Positions 1 through 7,756 are shown, counted from the first letter of the stretch. The stretch: 13,494 nt of DNA from Cyanobacteria bacterium UBA1186 (GCA_002309875.1 DBYM01000069.1:40384-53877), one strand, 5' to 3'. A program made the numbers and translations. Notes: a model not told the origin generated them from the letters alone.

Positions 1-222
1 GGCCCTGAACCAACTCCTAACCAGCCGAATGTACAGGACAACGATAACGTAAAAATCTTGAACAACTTATTACCGGATCAGGTAGCAACAGCAATAGACG
101 CAGGTCAAGTATATACACCGATAGCATTCGCAGCTGACCTCGACGAAGAAGAAGATACAGGAGTTCGTAAGAACGTTGACGGATCGGTAACGGTAGTAAG
201 ACCATACACACCAAACAAATAG
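1..222 (+). CDS. C-terminal part of an unidentified protein (5' end outside window)
   Basis: An open frame enters from the left edge in frame 1 and stops at TAG (220-222), leaving 73 residues. The visible tail starts with a Pro/Asn/Gln-rich stretch (GPEPTPNQPNVQDNDN). A mixed segment (ILNNLLPDQVATAIDAGQVYTPIAFAADL) and an acidic patch (DEEED) follow, and the end is RPYTPNK. I see no domain I recognise and no membrane segment. Codon choice is unusual beside the neighbours: most Val codons are GTA and nearly all Asn codons are AAC. Such bias often marks a highly expressed protein. A strong terminator follows 22 bp after the stop, so this is the last gene of its transcript. The identity cannot be decided from this fragment. 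The Pro/Asn-rich linker is compatible with, but does not prove, a surface or secreted protein. Confidence 0.75.
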   Translation, partial: GPEPTPNQPNVQDNDNVKILNNLLPDQVATAIDAGQVYTPIAFAADLDEEEDTGVRKNVDGSVTVVRPYTPNK

Positions 223-244
223 GCGATAAAGATAAGTAAATAAT

Positions 245-280
245 AAAACGGCGAGACCACAAGTCCCGCCGTTTTAGTTT
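245..280 (+). terminator. Rho-independent terminator
   Basis: AAAACGGCG (245-253) pairs perfectly with CGCCGTTTT (267-275). The stem continues, after one A/C mismatch, with GAC/GTC around a CACAA loop. TTTT, A, G and TTTT follow. The stem is 12 bp plus one mismatch, and the A-run before it means it could also work on the opposite strand. It ends the transcript of the gene stopping at 222 and insulates the lptC promoter downstream. Confidence 0.9.
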
Positions 281-305
281 TGAAATATAAATTCATACAT
301 CAATA

Positions 306-335
306 TTCGCAATAAATATGTTTGTGTGCTAGAAT
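306..335 (+). promoter_or_regulatory. Promoter of the lptC-lptA-TPR-dprA-topA operon
   Basis: An extended -10 element, TGC-TAGAAT (327-335), lies just before lptC. A weak -35 candidate, TTCGCA (306-311), sits 18 bp upstream and matches TTGACA at 4 of 6 positions. The last base of the -10 is 7 nt before the A of the lptC ATG (342), so the predicted transcription start is at or next to the start codon. This is inferred from sequence only. Confidence 0.6.
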
Positions 336-341
336 ACAACT

Positions 342-941
342 ATGGAGAAAATAAATAAGTTTTTAAAACAGTTTGGGGAGTTGGATAAGAAGAAAAAGAC
401 TTATCTTATTTCTGCCTTTGTTATAATTTTTATTTTGGTTTGGGCATTTATGTCTGCAGCAATCATCACGGGAAATTTCAACCGTTCTCAGGTAAGGGAC
501 GGGAATAAGCAGAAGGTTGATGCAATAGGTATAATAATAACCGAAACCAAAAACGGGAATAAGTATTTTGAAATATACGGAGAGAACGGAAGCTACAGCA
601 ACGGTACAAGCATGGCAACATTGAATAATGTTGTTGGGAATTTTTATAAAAACGGCGAGGTCGCAATGAGTTTTCAGTCATCAAAAGGCTCGTATGATGA
701 AACTGCAGGGGTTATAACTCTTTATGACAATACATACATTGTTTTAAAAGATGATACCTCGCTTGAGGCTGATAAATTGGTCTGGACGGGCTCTGATAAA
801 GATACCATAGCAGAGGGCAACGTCAGGATCAGGAGAGGCGGGGATTTGGTGGCGACTGCGGAAAAGTGTATAATTAATGCAGGTTATGATAAATTTAAGA
901 TAGCAGGAAAGACTGAAACAAAGTTGTTCAGTAATAAATAA
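342..941 (+). CDS. lptC: LptC-like lipopolysaccharide export protein, membrane-anchored
   Basis: The 199-residue protein has a lysine-rich cytoplasmic start (residues 1-20, with KKKK), then one membrane segment (about 21-43, YLISAFVIIFILVWAFMSAA). A periplasmic beta-rich domain (about 60-195) carries OstA/LptC-like strands such as YDETAGVITLYDNTYIVLKD and TSLEADKLVW. This is the layout of LptC, the inner-membrane partner of LptBFG that passes lipopolysaccharide to LptA; E. coli LptC is 191 residues. The next gene is lptA-like, as expected. The ATG is the furthest upstream start possible, because an in-frame TAG lies at 330-332 and the next Met is at residue 37. There is no Shine-Dalgarno, and the -10 box is 7 nt upstream, so the mRNA may be leaderless. 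The assignment rests on topology, strand pattern and context, since LptC sequences diverge strongly. Confidence 0.85.
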   Translation: MEKINKFLKQFGELDKKKKTYLISAFVIIFILVWAFMSAAIITGNFNRSQVRDGNKQKVDAIGIIITETKNGNKYFEIYGENGSYSNGTSMATLNNVVGNFYKNGEVAMSFQSSKGSYDETAGVITLYDNTYIVLKDDTSLEADKLVWTGSDKDTIAEGNVRIRRGGDLVATAEKCIINAGYDKFKIAGKTETKLFSNK

Positions 942-950
942 GGAGAAGTA

Positions 951-1910
951 ATGAAAAAGTTTTTGGTAATTTCGTTATTAATACTCACAGGGTTGTCGGT
1001 TTTGGCATCGGATTTGATTATTGAATCCAAGACACAGACATTTTCCGACAAAGAAAAGAAGATTAAACTCGACGGCGGAGTCACGGTAAAATTGGATAAT
1101 TTGACCGTAGAGAGTCCGAGAGCCGATGTCAGCATAAGAAGAAACAATAAACTTGATACGGCAACTTTCTATGATAAGCCTTATGCTTATGAAGTTACGG
1201 CAAGCAAGAAGAGAGAAGTTAAGGCAAATATTTTGCAGGTTTCTCTTATAAACAAAGTTGTTAAGGCACAGGGTGATTCACAGTCAATAATAACTGAAGG
1301 CAACACTCCGATTGTAGTTATTAACGCAGATGAACAGGAATATGACACCAAGAGTAACGTAATGGTTGCAACCGGCTCCGTAGGTATCAAATATAAAGAT
1401 ATTGAAACTTTTTCAGATAAGGCAGTTATTATAGCGGATACAAAAGGCGGAGTTAAGAAGATTGACCTGATTGGGAACGCAAAGGTTACGCAGAACAACA
1501 ATATGTCAGAAGGACATCACTTTGTTTACAATCCTTTGACCGAAGAAATGAGTGTTACGGGGAATACAAAGACGGTTGCTTATACTGATGACGGTAAAAA
1601 ACTTACTATCCACTCGGATTATCAGCAATACAATAAGCCTCAAAATTCTTATATAGGAACAGGACACGTAAAGATTTGGTTTGATGATTACTATGCGCAG
1701 GGACCTAAAGTTTCGGTATTTCCTGACGGCAGAACAACAAAACCGAATCAGGTATATTTTGTAGGCCGTTCTAAGATTGTTCAGGCGGATAAGGATATAA
1801 TTGCGGATAAGATAAGAATATCTCTTGACCCGAAGGATTTTGAAGCCGAAGGTAATGTAAGAACGATTATACATAATATTGACACCAAAGACGTAAACGG
1901 AGATTTGTAA
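951..1910 (+). CDS. lptA: LptA/OstA-like periplasmic lipopolysaccharide transport protein
   Basis: The 319-residue protein begins with a signal peptide (about 1-19, MKKFLVISLLILTGLSVLA, probable cut before SDL). It then has repeated OstA-type beta-taco units. Unit one is about 20-60 (LIIESKTQTFSDKEKKIKL, then GGVTVKLDNLTVESPRADV). Unit two is about 125-210 (INADEQEYDTKSNVMVATGSV, GNAKVTQ). Unit three is about 220-310 (IHSDYQQYNKPQNSYIGTG, IIADKIRISLDPKDFEAEG). LptA forms the periplasmic bridge from LptC to LptD. E. coli LptA is 185 residues, so this one is much longer and may span more of the gap per molecule. It starts 9 bp after lptC with an AGGAGAAG ribosome binding site. A fragment of an LptD-like protein is less likely, because no outer-membrane barrel follows. 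Confidence 0.82.
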   Translation: MKKFLVISLLILTGLSVLASDLIIESKTQTFSDKEKKIKLDGGVTVKLDNLTVESPRADVSIRRNNKLDTATFYDKPYAYEVTASKKREVKANILQVSLINKVVKAQGDSQSIITEGNTPIVVINADEQEYDTKSNVMVATGSVGIKYKDIETFSDKAVIIADTKGGVKKIDLIGNAKVTQNNNMSEGHHFVYNPLTEEMSVTGNTKTVAYTDDGKKLTIHSDYQQYNKPQNSYIGTGHVKIWFDDYYAQGPKVSVFPDGRTTKPNQVYFVGRSKIVQADKDIIADKIRISLDPKDFEAEGNVRTIIHNIDTKDVNGDL

Positions 1911-2677
1911 TGTCCGAAAATATAGAAAAGGCAATGTCGTTTTTCAAAGAGGGTAAATACAAGGAATGTATAGATGCCTTCAGTTTAGTGTTGGAAAATG
2001 AGCCTGATAATGCTGATGTGTATAACAATATGGGTGTTGCTTATACTTTTGTCGGTGATTTTGAACATGCAGAGAACTGTTATGTGAAGGCAATAGAACT
2101 TGCTCCCGATATGGCTCAGGCATATATAAATCTTTCGGATTTGTATTTTAAGGCCGGGAATTTAGCCTCCGCAATCGGCACTTTGCAGAGAGGGAGTTAC
2201 GAATTAGAGAATAACCTTGTCATTGCACATTTGCTTGCAAGGGTCTATATAGAAGACCAGCGGTATGAAGATGCGATTAATGAACTCGAGCGTGTGCTTG
2301 ACGGCGAGCCGGAAAATTATGATGCTTATTATGATTTGGGACACGTTATGTTTGAAATCGGTGATTATGAGAGTGCGATTTCAAATTTCGAAAACGTTCT
2401 TCAGTACAAAAACGACAGCGAACTTTTATTTTATTCTCTTGCTCAGGCTTATGAAGCAAATAACGAGGTTGATAAGGCGATATCAAATTATCTTAAGGCC
2501 ATTGCGGTCAATGATAAATTTACTCTTGCGTATAAAAAAGTCGGTATTTTGTTTATGGCAAGAAACGATTTTGAAGATGCGATTGAATATTTTGAGGAAT
2601 ATACCAAATTTGATATTCCACAGACAGAAAAGGATTCGGTTAACAAACTGATTGAGAGAATAAAAGCGAAGGTGTAA
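1910..2677 (+). CDS. Tetratricopeptide-repeat protein
   Basis: The 255-residue protein is almost entirely TPR helices. About seven 34-residue repeats run from residue 3 to about 240. Examples of repeat consensus are NADVYNNMGVAYTFVGDFEHAE, MAQAYINLSDLYFKAGNLASA and YDAYYDLGHVMFEIGDYESA. There is no signal peptide or membrane segment, so it is probably cytoplasmic. TPRs bind other proteins and the partner is unknown. Its ATG overlaps the lptA stop by one base (TAATG), with GGAG about 7 nt upstream, which implies coupled translation. It sits where lptB, the ATPase gene, often lies in other bacteria, but it has no ATPase motifs and cannot replace LptB. A role as a scaffold for envelope assembly is only a guess from position. 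Confidence 0.88.
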   Translation: MSENIEKAMSFFKEGKYKECIDAFSLVLENEPDNADVYNNMGVAYTFVGDFEHAENCYVKAIELAPDMAQAYINLSDLYFKAGNLASAIGTLQRGSYELENNLVIAHLLARVYIEDQRYEDAINELERVLDGEPENYDAYYDLGHVMFEIGDYESAISNFENVLQYKNDSELLFYSLAQAYEANNEVDKAISNYLKAIAVNDKFTLAYKKVGILFMARNDFEDAIEYFEEYTKFDIPQTEKDSVNKLIERIKAKV

Positions 2678-2680
2678 TCC

Positions 2681-3763
2681 GTGAAAACAAAATTCTGGAC
2701 GGCATTTGCCTCGATTGAACAATTAGACTCCACTTTTATCCAAAGGCTTTATAATTATTTTGGAGATATTGAGACTGCTTTCAATTCAACGTTAAATGAC
2801 TTAAAGCAGATTGAAGGGCTGTCTGTTAAAAAGGCCGAGAATTTTATTAACAAGAAAAAGGGAGTAAATCCGGATCAGACTTTAGATTTTATTCTGAATA
2901 AGGGAATTAAAATCCTGACTTTTGATGATGAAAAGTATCCTTATATGTTAAGACAGATCCCAAATCCGCCCATGACACTTTTTTATAAAGGGGATTTGTT
3001 CTCGTGTAATCTGGAGCGCACTGTTGCATTTGTCGGCTCACGCAGAGCAAGTTTTGCGGGCAAAGAGGGTGTAAATAAAATTATTTCCGATTTGAGGAAT
3101 ACGGATATATGCATAGTTTCAGGCTTGGCGGCGGGTATTGATTCTCAGGCTCACAGAAGTGCTGTTGAGAATAATCTTAAAACGATAGGTGTTATTGCAA
3201 GCGGATTTGACTATATATATCCGAGTACGAGCAAAGATTTATATGAAAAAATAGAGAACGGTGCGGGTGCGGTAGTTACGGAATACTATCCGACATTTGA
3301 GCCGATAAAATTCAGATTTCCTCAGAGAAACAGGATTGTAACAGGTCTTTCGTACGGAACTGTTGTCGGCGAGGCGGCAATAAAAAGCGGAGCGCTGATT
3401 AGCGCAAATCTGACATTAGAGCAGGGGAGAGAGTTGATGTGTATTCCGGGTGCAATCAACAATGTCAATATGGAAGGCGTCTATAAACTTCTGAAAGACG
3501 GAGCAACAATGGTTACGAAGGGAGAGGATATTTTAAATGCTCTTTCCTGGGAAATTGAAGGAGTACAACCCCCTGAACGAAACGAACAAATTCCGCAAAA
3601 ATATCTGGGCATTTACAATATAATATCCGTCGAACCGAAAGGCTTTGATGAAATCCAATCCGAAACGGGTATGGAAACCGATGAACTTTTAATCAATTTG
3701 ACAGAAATGGAACTTCACGGTTTAATAAAACAGGTAGATGGAGACAGATATACCAAATTATGA
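2681..3763 (+). CDS. dprA: DNA-processing protein DprA (Smf)
   Basis: DprA binds incoming single-stranded DNA during natural transformation, protects it and loads RecA. The 360-residue protein has an N-terminal helix-hairpin-helix-like region (about 20-60, including DLKQIEGLSVKKAENFINK). A Rossmann-like DprA core follows (about 75-285) with VAFVGSRRAS (GSR at 119-121), SGLAAGIDSQAH, FRFPQRNRIVTGLS (about 211-223) and SGALISANLTLEQGRELMCIPG. A C-terminal winged helix lies at about 305-360 (FDEIQSETGMETDELLINLTEMELHGLI). The start is GTG, 3 bp after the TPR stop, with AAGGTG upstream; this fits the operon and family length. The gene overlaps topA by 4 nt (ATGA). dprA beside topA is a known arrangement in many bacteria. 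Its presence hints at competence, but no other competence gene except a pilin-like one is in view. Confidence 0.95.
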   Translation: MKTKFWTAFASIEQLDSTFIQRLYNYFGDIETAFNSTLNDLKQIEGLSVKKAENFINKKKGVNPDQTLDFILNKGIKILTFDDEKYPYMLRQIPNPPMTLFYKGDLFSCNLERTVAFVGSRRASFAGKEGVNKIISDLRNTDICIVSGLAAGIDSQAHRSAVENNLKTIGVIASGFDYIYPSTSKDLYEKIENGAGAVVTEYYPTFEPIKFRFPQRNRIVTGLSYGTVVGEAAIKSGALISANLTLEQGRELMCIPGAINNVNMEGVYKLLKDGATMVTKGEDILNALSWEIEGVQPPERNEQIPQKYLGIYNIISVEPKGFDEIQSETGMETDELLINLTEMELHGLIKQVDGDRYTKL

Positions 3764-6060
3764 GCGAAGCATTTACAGAAGAAAAACCTAAAAAGACAAA
3801 ACGCGAAAAGGCTCTTGTAATAGTAGAATCTCCTGCTAAGTCTAAAACGATAAAGAAGATACTCGGAGACGGATATCAGATTGAAGCGAGTTTCGGGCAT
3901 GTAAGAAACCTGCCCGAGAATATTTTGGGTTTTGACGTTCATAACGGGTTTAAGCCGACTTATGTTGTAATCCCTGAGAAGAAGAAAGTTGTCAGCAAAT
4001 TAAATGAACTTGCAAAACGTTCGGATAAGATTTATCTTGCATCAGACCCTGACCGCGAGGGGGAAGCAATTGCATGGCACGTAAGGGAATTGCTTGATGT
4101 TGATGACAAAAAGGTTTTCAGAATAGAGTTTAACGAAATTACTCCAAAGGCTGTAAAATATGCAGTTGAGCATTACAGACAGATTGATATGGATAAGGTT
4201 AAGGCTCAGCAGACCAGACAGATTTTAGACAAACTTGTAGGCTATAAACTTTCTCCCGTACTCTGGAAACAATTGGGGAATTATCATCTTTCAGCAGGCA
4301 GAGTTCAGTCTGTTGCCTTGCGTATGATTTGTGAAAGAGAAGAAGAAATCGAAGCATTTATACCAAAGGAGTATTGGACTGTTCACGTTCTTATGAACAA
4401 AGACGGTAAAGAATTTGAAGCGGAAGTCAGCAAGTATAAGAATAAAAAAATTGATATAAATAATGAGGAAGAAGCCAATAAGGTTAAGGAATATTTGCTT
4501 TCTCCCAATTGTGAATACAAAGTTGAAAAGGTTACCAAAAAAGAAACAAGCCGTAAGCCGACCGCACCTTTTATAACCTCTACTTTGCAAAGGGCTGCAT
4601 CTTCAAAATTAGGATTTGGTGTTTCAAAGACTATGCAGGTAGCGCAAAAACTTTATGAAGGTATTGAAATTGACGGAAACCCTGTCGGTCTGATTACGTA
4701 TATGAGAACGGACTCTGTTCGTATATCAGATGATGCGCATCAGATGGCAAAAGATTTTATAGTTGCAAATTACGGTGAAGAATATTATCCGTCTTCTACA
4801 AATATATATGTAAAAGGGAAACAGAATGTTCAGGACGCTCATGAAGCAATCAGACCTTCATATCCGGAAAGAACTCCTGAAAGTATTAAACAGTTTTTGA
4901 CTCCGGATCAGTATAAACTGTATAAACTTATTTGGGATAAATTTATGTCCTCCCAAATGGCCCCTGCGAAGATTGCGAATAAATCCGTTGATATTCAGGC
5001 GGGAGATTATTCTTTGAGAGCAGGAACAAGTAAGATTCTTTTTGACGGTTTTTTGAAACTGTATAATGATGCGGAAGATGACGAGAAAGAATCTGATGCA
5101 AAGATTCCAGATTTAAACGAAGGGGATAAGGTTGACTGCAAAGAAGTTAATCCCAAACAGCATTTCACTCAGCCGCCTCCGAGGTATAACGAAGCCTCTT
5201 TGGTTAAAGCGCTCGAAGAACAGGGGATAGGAAGGCCGTCAACCTATGCAACGATAATTACGGTTATTCAGACCAGAAAATATGTCGAGAAACGGGATAA
5301 GGCACTTGCTCCGACACTTCTCGGGAAAACAGTTTGCAAGCAGTTAGTGTCGCAGTTTGCTGATATTATGGACTACAAATTTACCGCAGGTATGGAAGAA
5401 AAACTTGATATGATTGCGGATAAAAAAGCCGTATGGAACACCGTTTTGCAGGATTTTTACACTCCGTTTATGCTTGAAGTTAATTCCGTTATGAAGACGG
5501 CACAGAAGGTCGTGATAGAGAGTGACAAAGTTTGTCCGAAATGCGGACGCAAAATGCTTGTAAGAACAAGCAGATACGGGAATCAGTTTTTAGGCTGTTC
5601 AGGTTATCCCGAATGTAAGACAATTATTTCACTTGATAATATTACCGAATTGGAAAGTTCATCAGAGTCTGAAAATCCGGAAACGGAAAAGACTGAAGCA
5701 GTGACCGAAAAATGTGAAAAGTGCGGCGGTGAAATGGTTTTGAAAACAGGACCTTACGGTAAGTATTTTGAATGTACAGAATGCAAAGAACGCAAACGTT
5801 ATATACGTTCAACGGGAGTAAAATGCCCTAAATGTGCTGATGGCGAAATTGTAGAAAAGAAATCCAAATCAGGCAAAGTTTTTTACGGCTGTAATAAGTA
5901 TCCCGATTGCGATTTTGCACTTTGGGACGAGCCGACGGGAGAAAAATGCCCGCAGTGCGGTGAACTGATTATCAGACGTACAACAAAAACGGGTGTTGTC
6001 GAGGCCTGCTCAAATCGTAAATGTAATTACAAAAAATCCGTAAATCCCGAACAGGATTAA
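3760..6060 (+). CDS. topA: DNA topoisomerase I (type IA)
   Basis: TopA relaxes negative supercoils by cutting one strand through a 5'-phosphotyrosine. The 766-residue protein shows a Toprim domain with ALVIVESPAKSKTIKKIL (Glu23) and SDPDREGEAIAWH (Asp96, Asp98, Glu100). The catalytic motif GLITYMRTDS contains Tyr314 and Arg316, matching E. coli Tyr319/Arg321. SAGRVQSVALR and YNEASLVKALEEQGIGRPSTYA are also present. The C-terminus holds four Cys4 zinc-ribbon units: C592/C595/C613/C619, C652/C655/C672/C675, C689/C692/C711/C717 and C730/C733/C750/C755. All sixteen cysteines are present, so the gene looks complete. A lysine-rich leader of about 16 residues precedes the first Toprim strand. The start is fixed by the ATGA overlap with dprA, suggesting coupled translation. 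Confidence 0.98.
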   Translation: MSEAFTEEKPKKTKREKALVIVESPAKSKTIKKILGDGYQIEASFGHVRNLPENILGFDVHNGFKPTYVVIPEKKKVVSKLNELAKRSDKIYLASDPDREGEAIAWHVRELLDVDDKKVFRIEFNEITPKAVKYAVEHYRQIDMDKVKAQQTRQILDKLVGYKLSPVLWKQLGNYHLSAGRVQSVALRMICEREEEIEAFIPKEYWTVHVLMNKDGKEFEAEVSKYKNKKIDINNEEEANKVKEYLLSPNCEYKVEKVTKKETSRKPTAPFITSTLQRAASSKLGFGVSKTMQVAQKLYEGIEIDGNPVGLITYMRTDSVRISDDAHQMAKDFIVANYGEEYYPSSTNIYVKGKQNVQDAHEAIRPSYPERTPESIKQFLTPDQYKLYKLIWDKFMSSQMAPAKIANKSVDIQAGDYSLRAGTSKILFDGFLKLYNDAEDDEKESDAKIPDLNEGDKVDCKEVNPKQHFTQPPPRYNEASLVKALEEQGIGRPSTYATIITVIQTRKYVEKRDKALAPTLLGKTVCKQLVSQFADIMDYKFTAGMEEKLDMIADKKAVWNTVLQDFYTPFMLEVNSVMKTAQKVVIESDKVCPKCGRKMLVRTSRYGNQFLGCSGYPECKTIISLDNITELESSSESENPETEKTEAVTEKCEKCGGEMVLKTGPYGKYFECTECKERKRYIRSTGVKCPKCADGEIVEKKSKSGKVFYGCNKYPDCDFALWDEPTGEKCPQCGELIIRRTTKTGVVEACSNRKCNYKKSVNPEQD

Positions 6061-6061
6061 A

Positions 6062-7246
6062 TCAGTTACCCCTTAAGTCGGAAACAACTTTGTCAAGAAT
6101 GTTCTTTGTGGAATCTTTGTCTAAAAGAACGGATTGAACGGCAGTATTTATAACGAGGTTTATTTCTTTTTGATTTTGTTTCTGTCTTACCTGCGGAGAA
6201 ATGTGATTAACCTGCCTTGCGCTGATTGAACGTGCTTTTGCGGTCAGGTCGGAATAATCATTGTAAAAATCATTTTTCAGTGCGTTTGAATTTGTAGCAA
6301 TAACGTTTGTCATTTTTGCAAGTTCAAGTTGATTTTTTTCGTTTGTTAAAAACAGGCAGAAATCAAGGGCTTCATTTTTATATTTCGCCCGAAGCGGTAT
6401 AACAAAATTCATAACCGAAAAATCATTTTGTCCCACAGGGCCTTTGATTTGTTCGGTAACATCTGTCTGTGCGTATATTTTGGGGGCATTTTCTTTGACC
6501 ATATTTAAGAAATTTGCACCGCCTTGGAAGAAAACGATTTTACCTGCCATATACTGCTCAAGAGCCTCCCGCAATGTCATTGTGATTGTCTCCTGCGGGA
6601 TAAGTTTATTTTTATAGAGATTTCTGAACATATCAAAAACCTGAACACTCGTTGCGGAATTAAAATCTTCGATTTCCGAAACTCCGTACTTATTCAGAAT
6701 TTTTATCATAGTATCATTTTCGGTAATTGTCGGGAGATAAGAATAAACACCTGTTCTCACTTTTATTTCCTTTGAAATATCGGCAAGTTCCCGGTAAGTT
6801 TTTGGCAAATCCCCTTTCCAAAGCGCTTTATTATAAATGGTAATTGCACTTGTTGCATACCAGGGAACGGAGTAAGTTTTCCCGTTGTAGCGCAGTGCTT
6901 TTACGATTTCAGGATTAAATTCAGTCAATTTGTCTTCGGGAATTTCTTCAAGTGTGCCTTTTTGTGCAAGAATTGCGGAAAAATCAGGATTAAGGTTGAT
7001 TAAATCGGGCGGACAATCTGTCATAACTGCGGCTAGAGTTCTTTTTTCGCCTTCAGAAAAGGGAACGTCAATCCATTTGATTTTTACTCCGCTGTTTTCA
7101 GCTTCGTATTCCGAAATAACATTATTTATATAAGGCGCAAAATCACCCATCTGCAAAGTCCAGAAGGTTACAACTTTATTCTGTTCTTTTTTTGCACAGC
7201 CTGCAAGCAGGAATATTGAAATTAAGAGCAGAGCAAGTTTTTTCAT
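6062..7246 (-). CDS. ABC transporter solute-binding lipoprotein (sugar-type, family 1)
   Basis: The 394-residue protein starts with a lipoprotein signal (MKKLALLLISIFLLAGC, lipobox LAGC, lipid-bearing Cys17). VVTFWTLQMGDFAPYINNVI, YEAENSGVKIKWIDVPF and CPPDLINLNPDF follow. Further on are NGKTYSVPWYATSAITIYNKALW, AGKIVFFQGGANF and FCLFLTNEKNQLELA. This is the pattern of extracellular solute-binding proteins of carbohydrate ABC importers (SBP_bac_1 type), whose usual length is about 400. The ligand cannot be read from the sequence. No permease or ATPase gene is adjacent, so its transporter partners lie elsewhere or it is an orphan sensor or binder. Its ATG shares one base with the stop of the gene upstream (TAATG), with GGAG about 8 nt before the start. 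It converges on topA with a 1-bp gap. Confidence 0.9.
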   Translation of the reverse strand: MKKLALLLISIFLLAGCAKKEQNKVVTFWTLQMGDFAPYINNVISEYEAENSGVKIKWIDVPFSEGEKRTLAAVMTDCPPDLINLNPDFSAILAQKGTLEEIPEDKLTEFNPEIVKALRYNGKTYSVPWYATSAITIYNKALWKGDLPKTYRELADISKEIKVRTGVYSYLPTITENDTMIKILNKYGVSEIEDFNSATSVQVFDMFRNLYKNKLIPQETITMTLREALEQYMAGKIVFFQGGANFLNMVKENAPKIYAQTDVTEQIKGPVGQNDFSVMNFVIPLRAKYKNEALDFCLFLTNEKNQLELAKMTNVIATNSNALKNDFYNDYSDLTAKARSISARQVNHISPQVRQKQNQKEINLVINTAVQSVLLDKDSTKNILDKVVSDLRGN

Positions 7247-7662
7247 TATTTAATCTCCGTTGTTGAATTCAGTTCGATATATTTAAACATATTTGTCAAA
7301 ATTCCCGGCTGGAAGAAATAAATGTCATTGCAGGGTGTTATTTTTAAAATTGAATTATTGTTGTCTATTCCGGCTATTGTAGCAAGGTACTTTTGTCTTG
7401 CAGCCGTAAATATTATGTATCCGTTATAGGTTTGTATTTCTTCGACCGTAAATTTGTTTGCGCTGACTGCCCCGAGAGTGAGATAAAATAATTTTTCCTT
7501 ATTCATTCCGCTGAATATTTTTGTACAATTTTCAAACGGAATGTTCTGTGCGGTGGTTGCAGGATTCTGAACAGGGCGCTCTGTTTGCGTCTGAATCTCC
7601 CCCTCGCCGAAAACCGTATTTACGGAAAGCAGTATTAATAAAATCAAAACTCTCAATTTCAT
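7246..7662 (-). CDS. Small secreted protein of unknown function
   Basis: The predicted product is 138 residues. Residues 1-19 (MKLRVLILLILLSVNTVFG) form a signal peptide with a likely cut after Gly19. A Gln/Thr/Pro-rich linker (about 20-42) leads to a compact domain (43-130) with two cysteines, Cys46 and Cys111, which could form a disulfide. Recognisable stretches are LFYLTLGAVSANKFTVEE and IYFFQPGILTNMFKYIE. I do not recognise the family. The frame stays open upstream to 7812, but a start there would add a non-signal leader and cross the promoter, so Met at 7662 is preferred. The -10 box ends 7 nt before this ATG and no good Shine-Dalgarno is seen. The TAATG overlap with the binding-protein gene suggests the two act in one pathway, for instance as an envelope accessory. 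Confidence 0.75.
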   Translation of the reverse strand: MKLRVLILLILLSVNTVFGEGEIQTQTERPVQNPATTAQNIPFENCTKIFSGMNKEKLFYLTLGAVSANKFTVEEIQTYNGYIIFTAARQKYLATIAGIDNNNSILKITPCNDIYFFQPGILTNMFKYIELNSTTEIK

Positions 7663-7668
7663 AGCCCT

Positions 7669-7697
7669 ATAATACCACATTTTCTCATACAAATGAA
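7669..7697 (-). promoter_or_regulatory. Minus-strand promoter of the secreted protein / binding-protein pair
   Basis: Read on the minus strand, TGG-TATTAT (7677 down to 7669) is an extended -10 element with 5 of 6 matches to TATAAT. A weak TTCATT (7697-7692) lies at -35 distance. The -10 ends 7 nt before the ATG at 7662, so transcription would begin at the start codon. It lies back to back with the plus-strand promoter at 7699-7728. Confidence 0.55.
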
Positions 7698-7698
7698 G

Positions 7699-7728
7699 TT
7701 GTAAAGAGGTGGTAAAATATGTTATAAT
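7699..7728 (+). promoter_or_regulatory. Promoter of the helicase-nuclease gene
   Basis: TTGTAA (7699-7704; 4 of 6 matches to TTGACA) lies 18 bp before a perfect TATAAT (7723-7728). The -10 is extended by TG at 7720-7721. The expected start is near 7735, giving a 5' leader of about 25 nt that contains the GGAGAAGAG ribosome site. Confidence 0.7.
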
Positions 7729-7747
7729 CAAGTATTCATATAAGTAC

Positions 7748-7756
7748 GGAGAAGAG
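7748..7756 (+). promoter_or_regulatory. Ribosome binding site deciding the helicase start
   Basis: GGAGAAGAG lies just upstream of the ATG at 7760. It favours that start over an in-frame GTG at 7709, which would lie upstream of the -10 box and so outside the predicted mRNA. Confidence 0.8.

Noticed and set aside
1506..1934. Long reverse-strand open frame under lptA, and similar antisense frames elsewhere
   Set aside because: These frames lie opposite well-supported genes and have no ribosome sites or recognisable protein features, so they are shadows of codon bias.
2738..2752. TATAAT-like word inside the start of dprA as an internal promoter
   Set aside because: No good -35 was seen and no gene start follows. 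Such words are common by chance in AT-rich coding DNA.
6022..6031. Palindrome TGTAATTACA near the end of topA, as a terminator or operator
   Set aside because: It lies inside the coding frame, is AT-rich and short, and has no T-run after it on the plus strand. It is probably chance.
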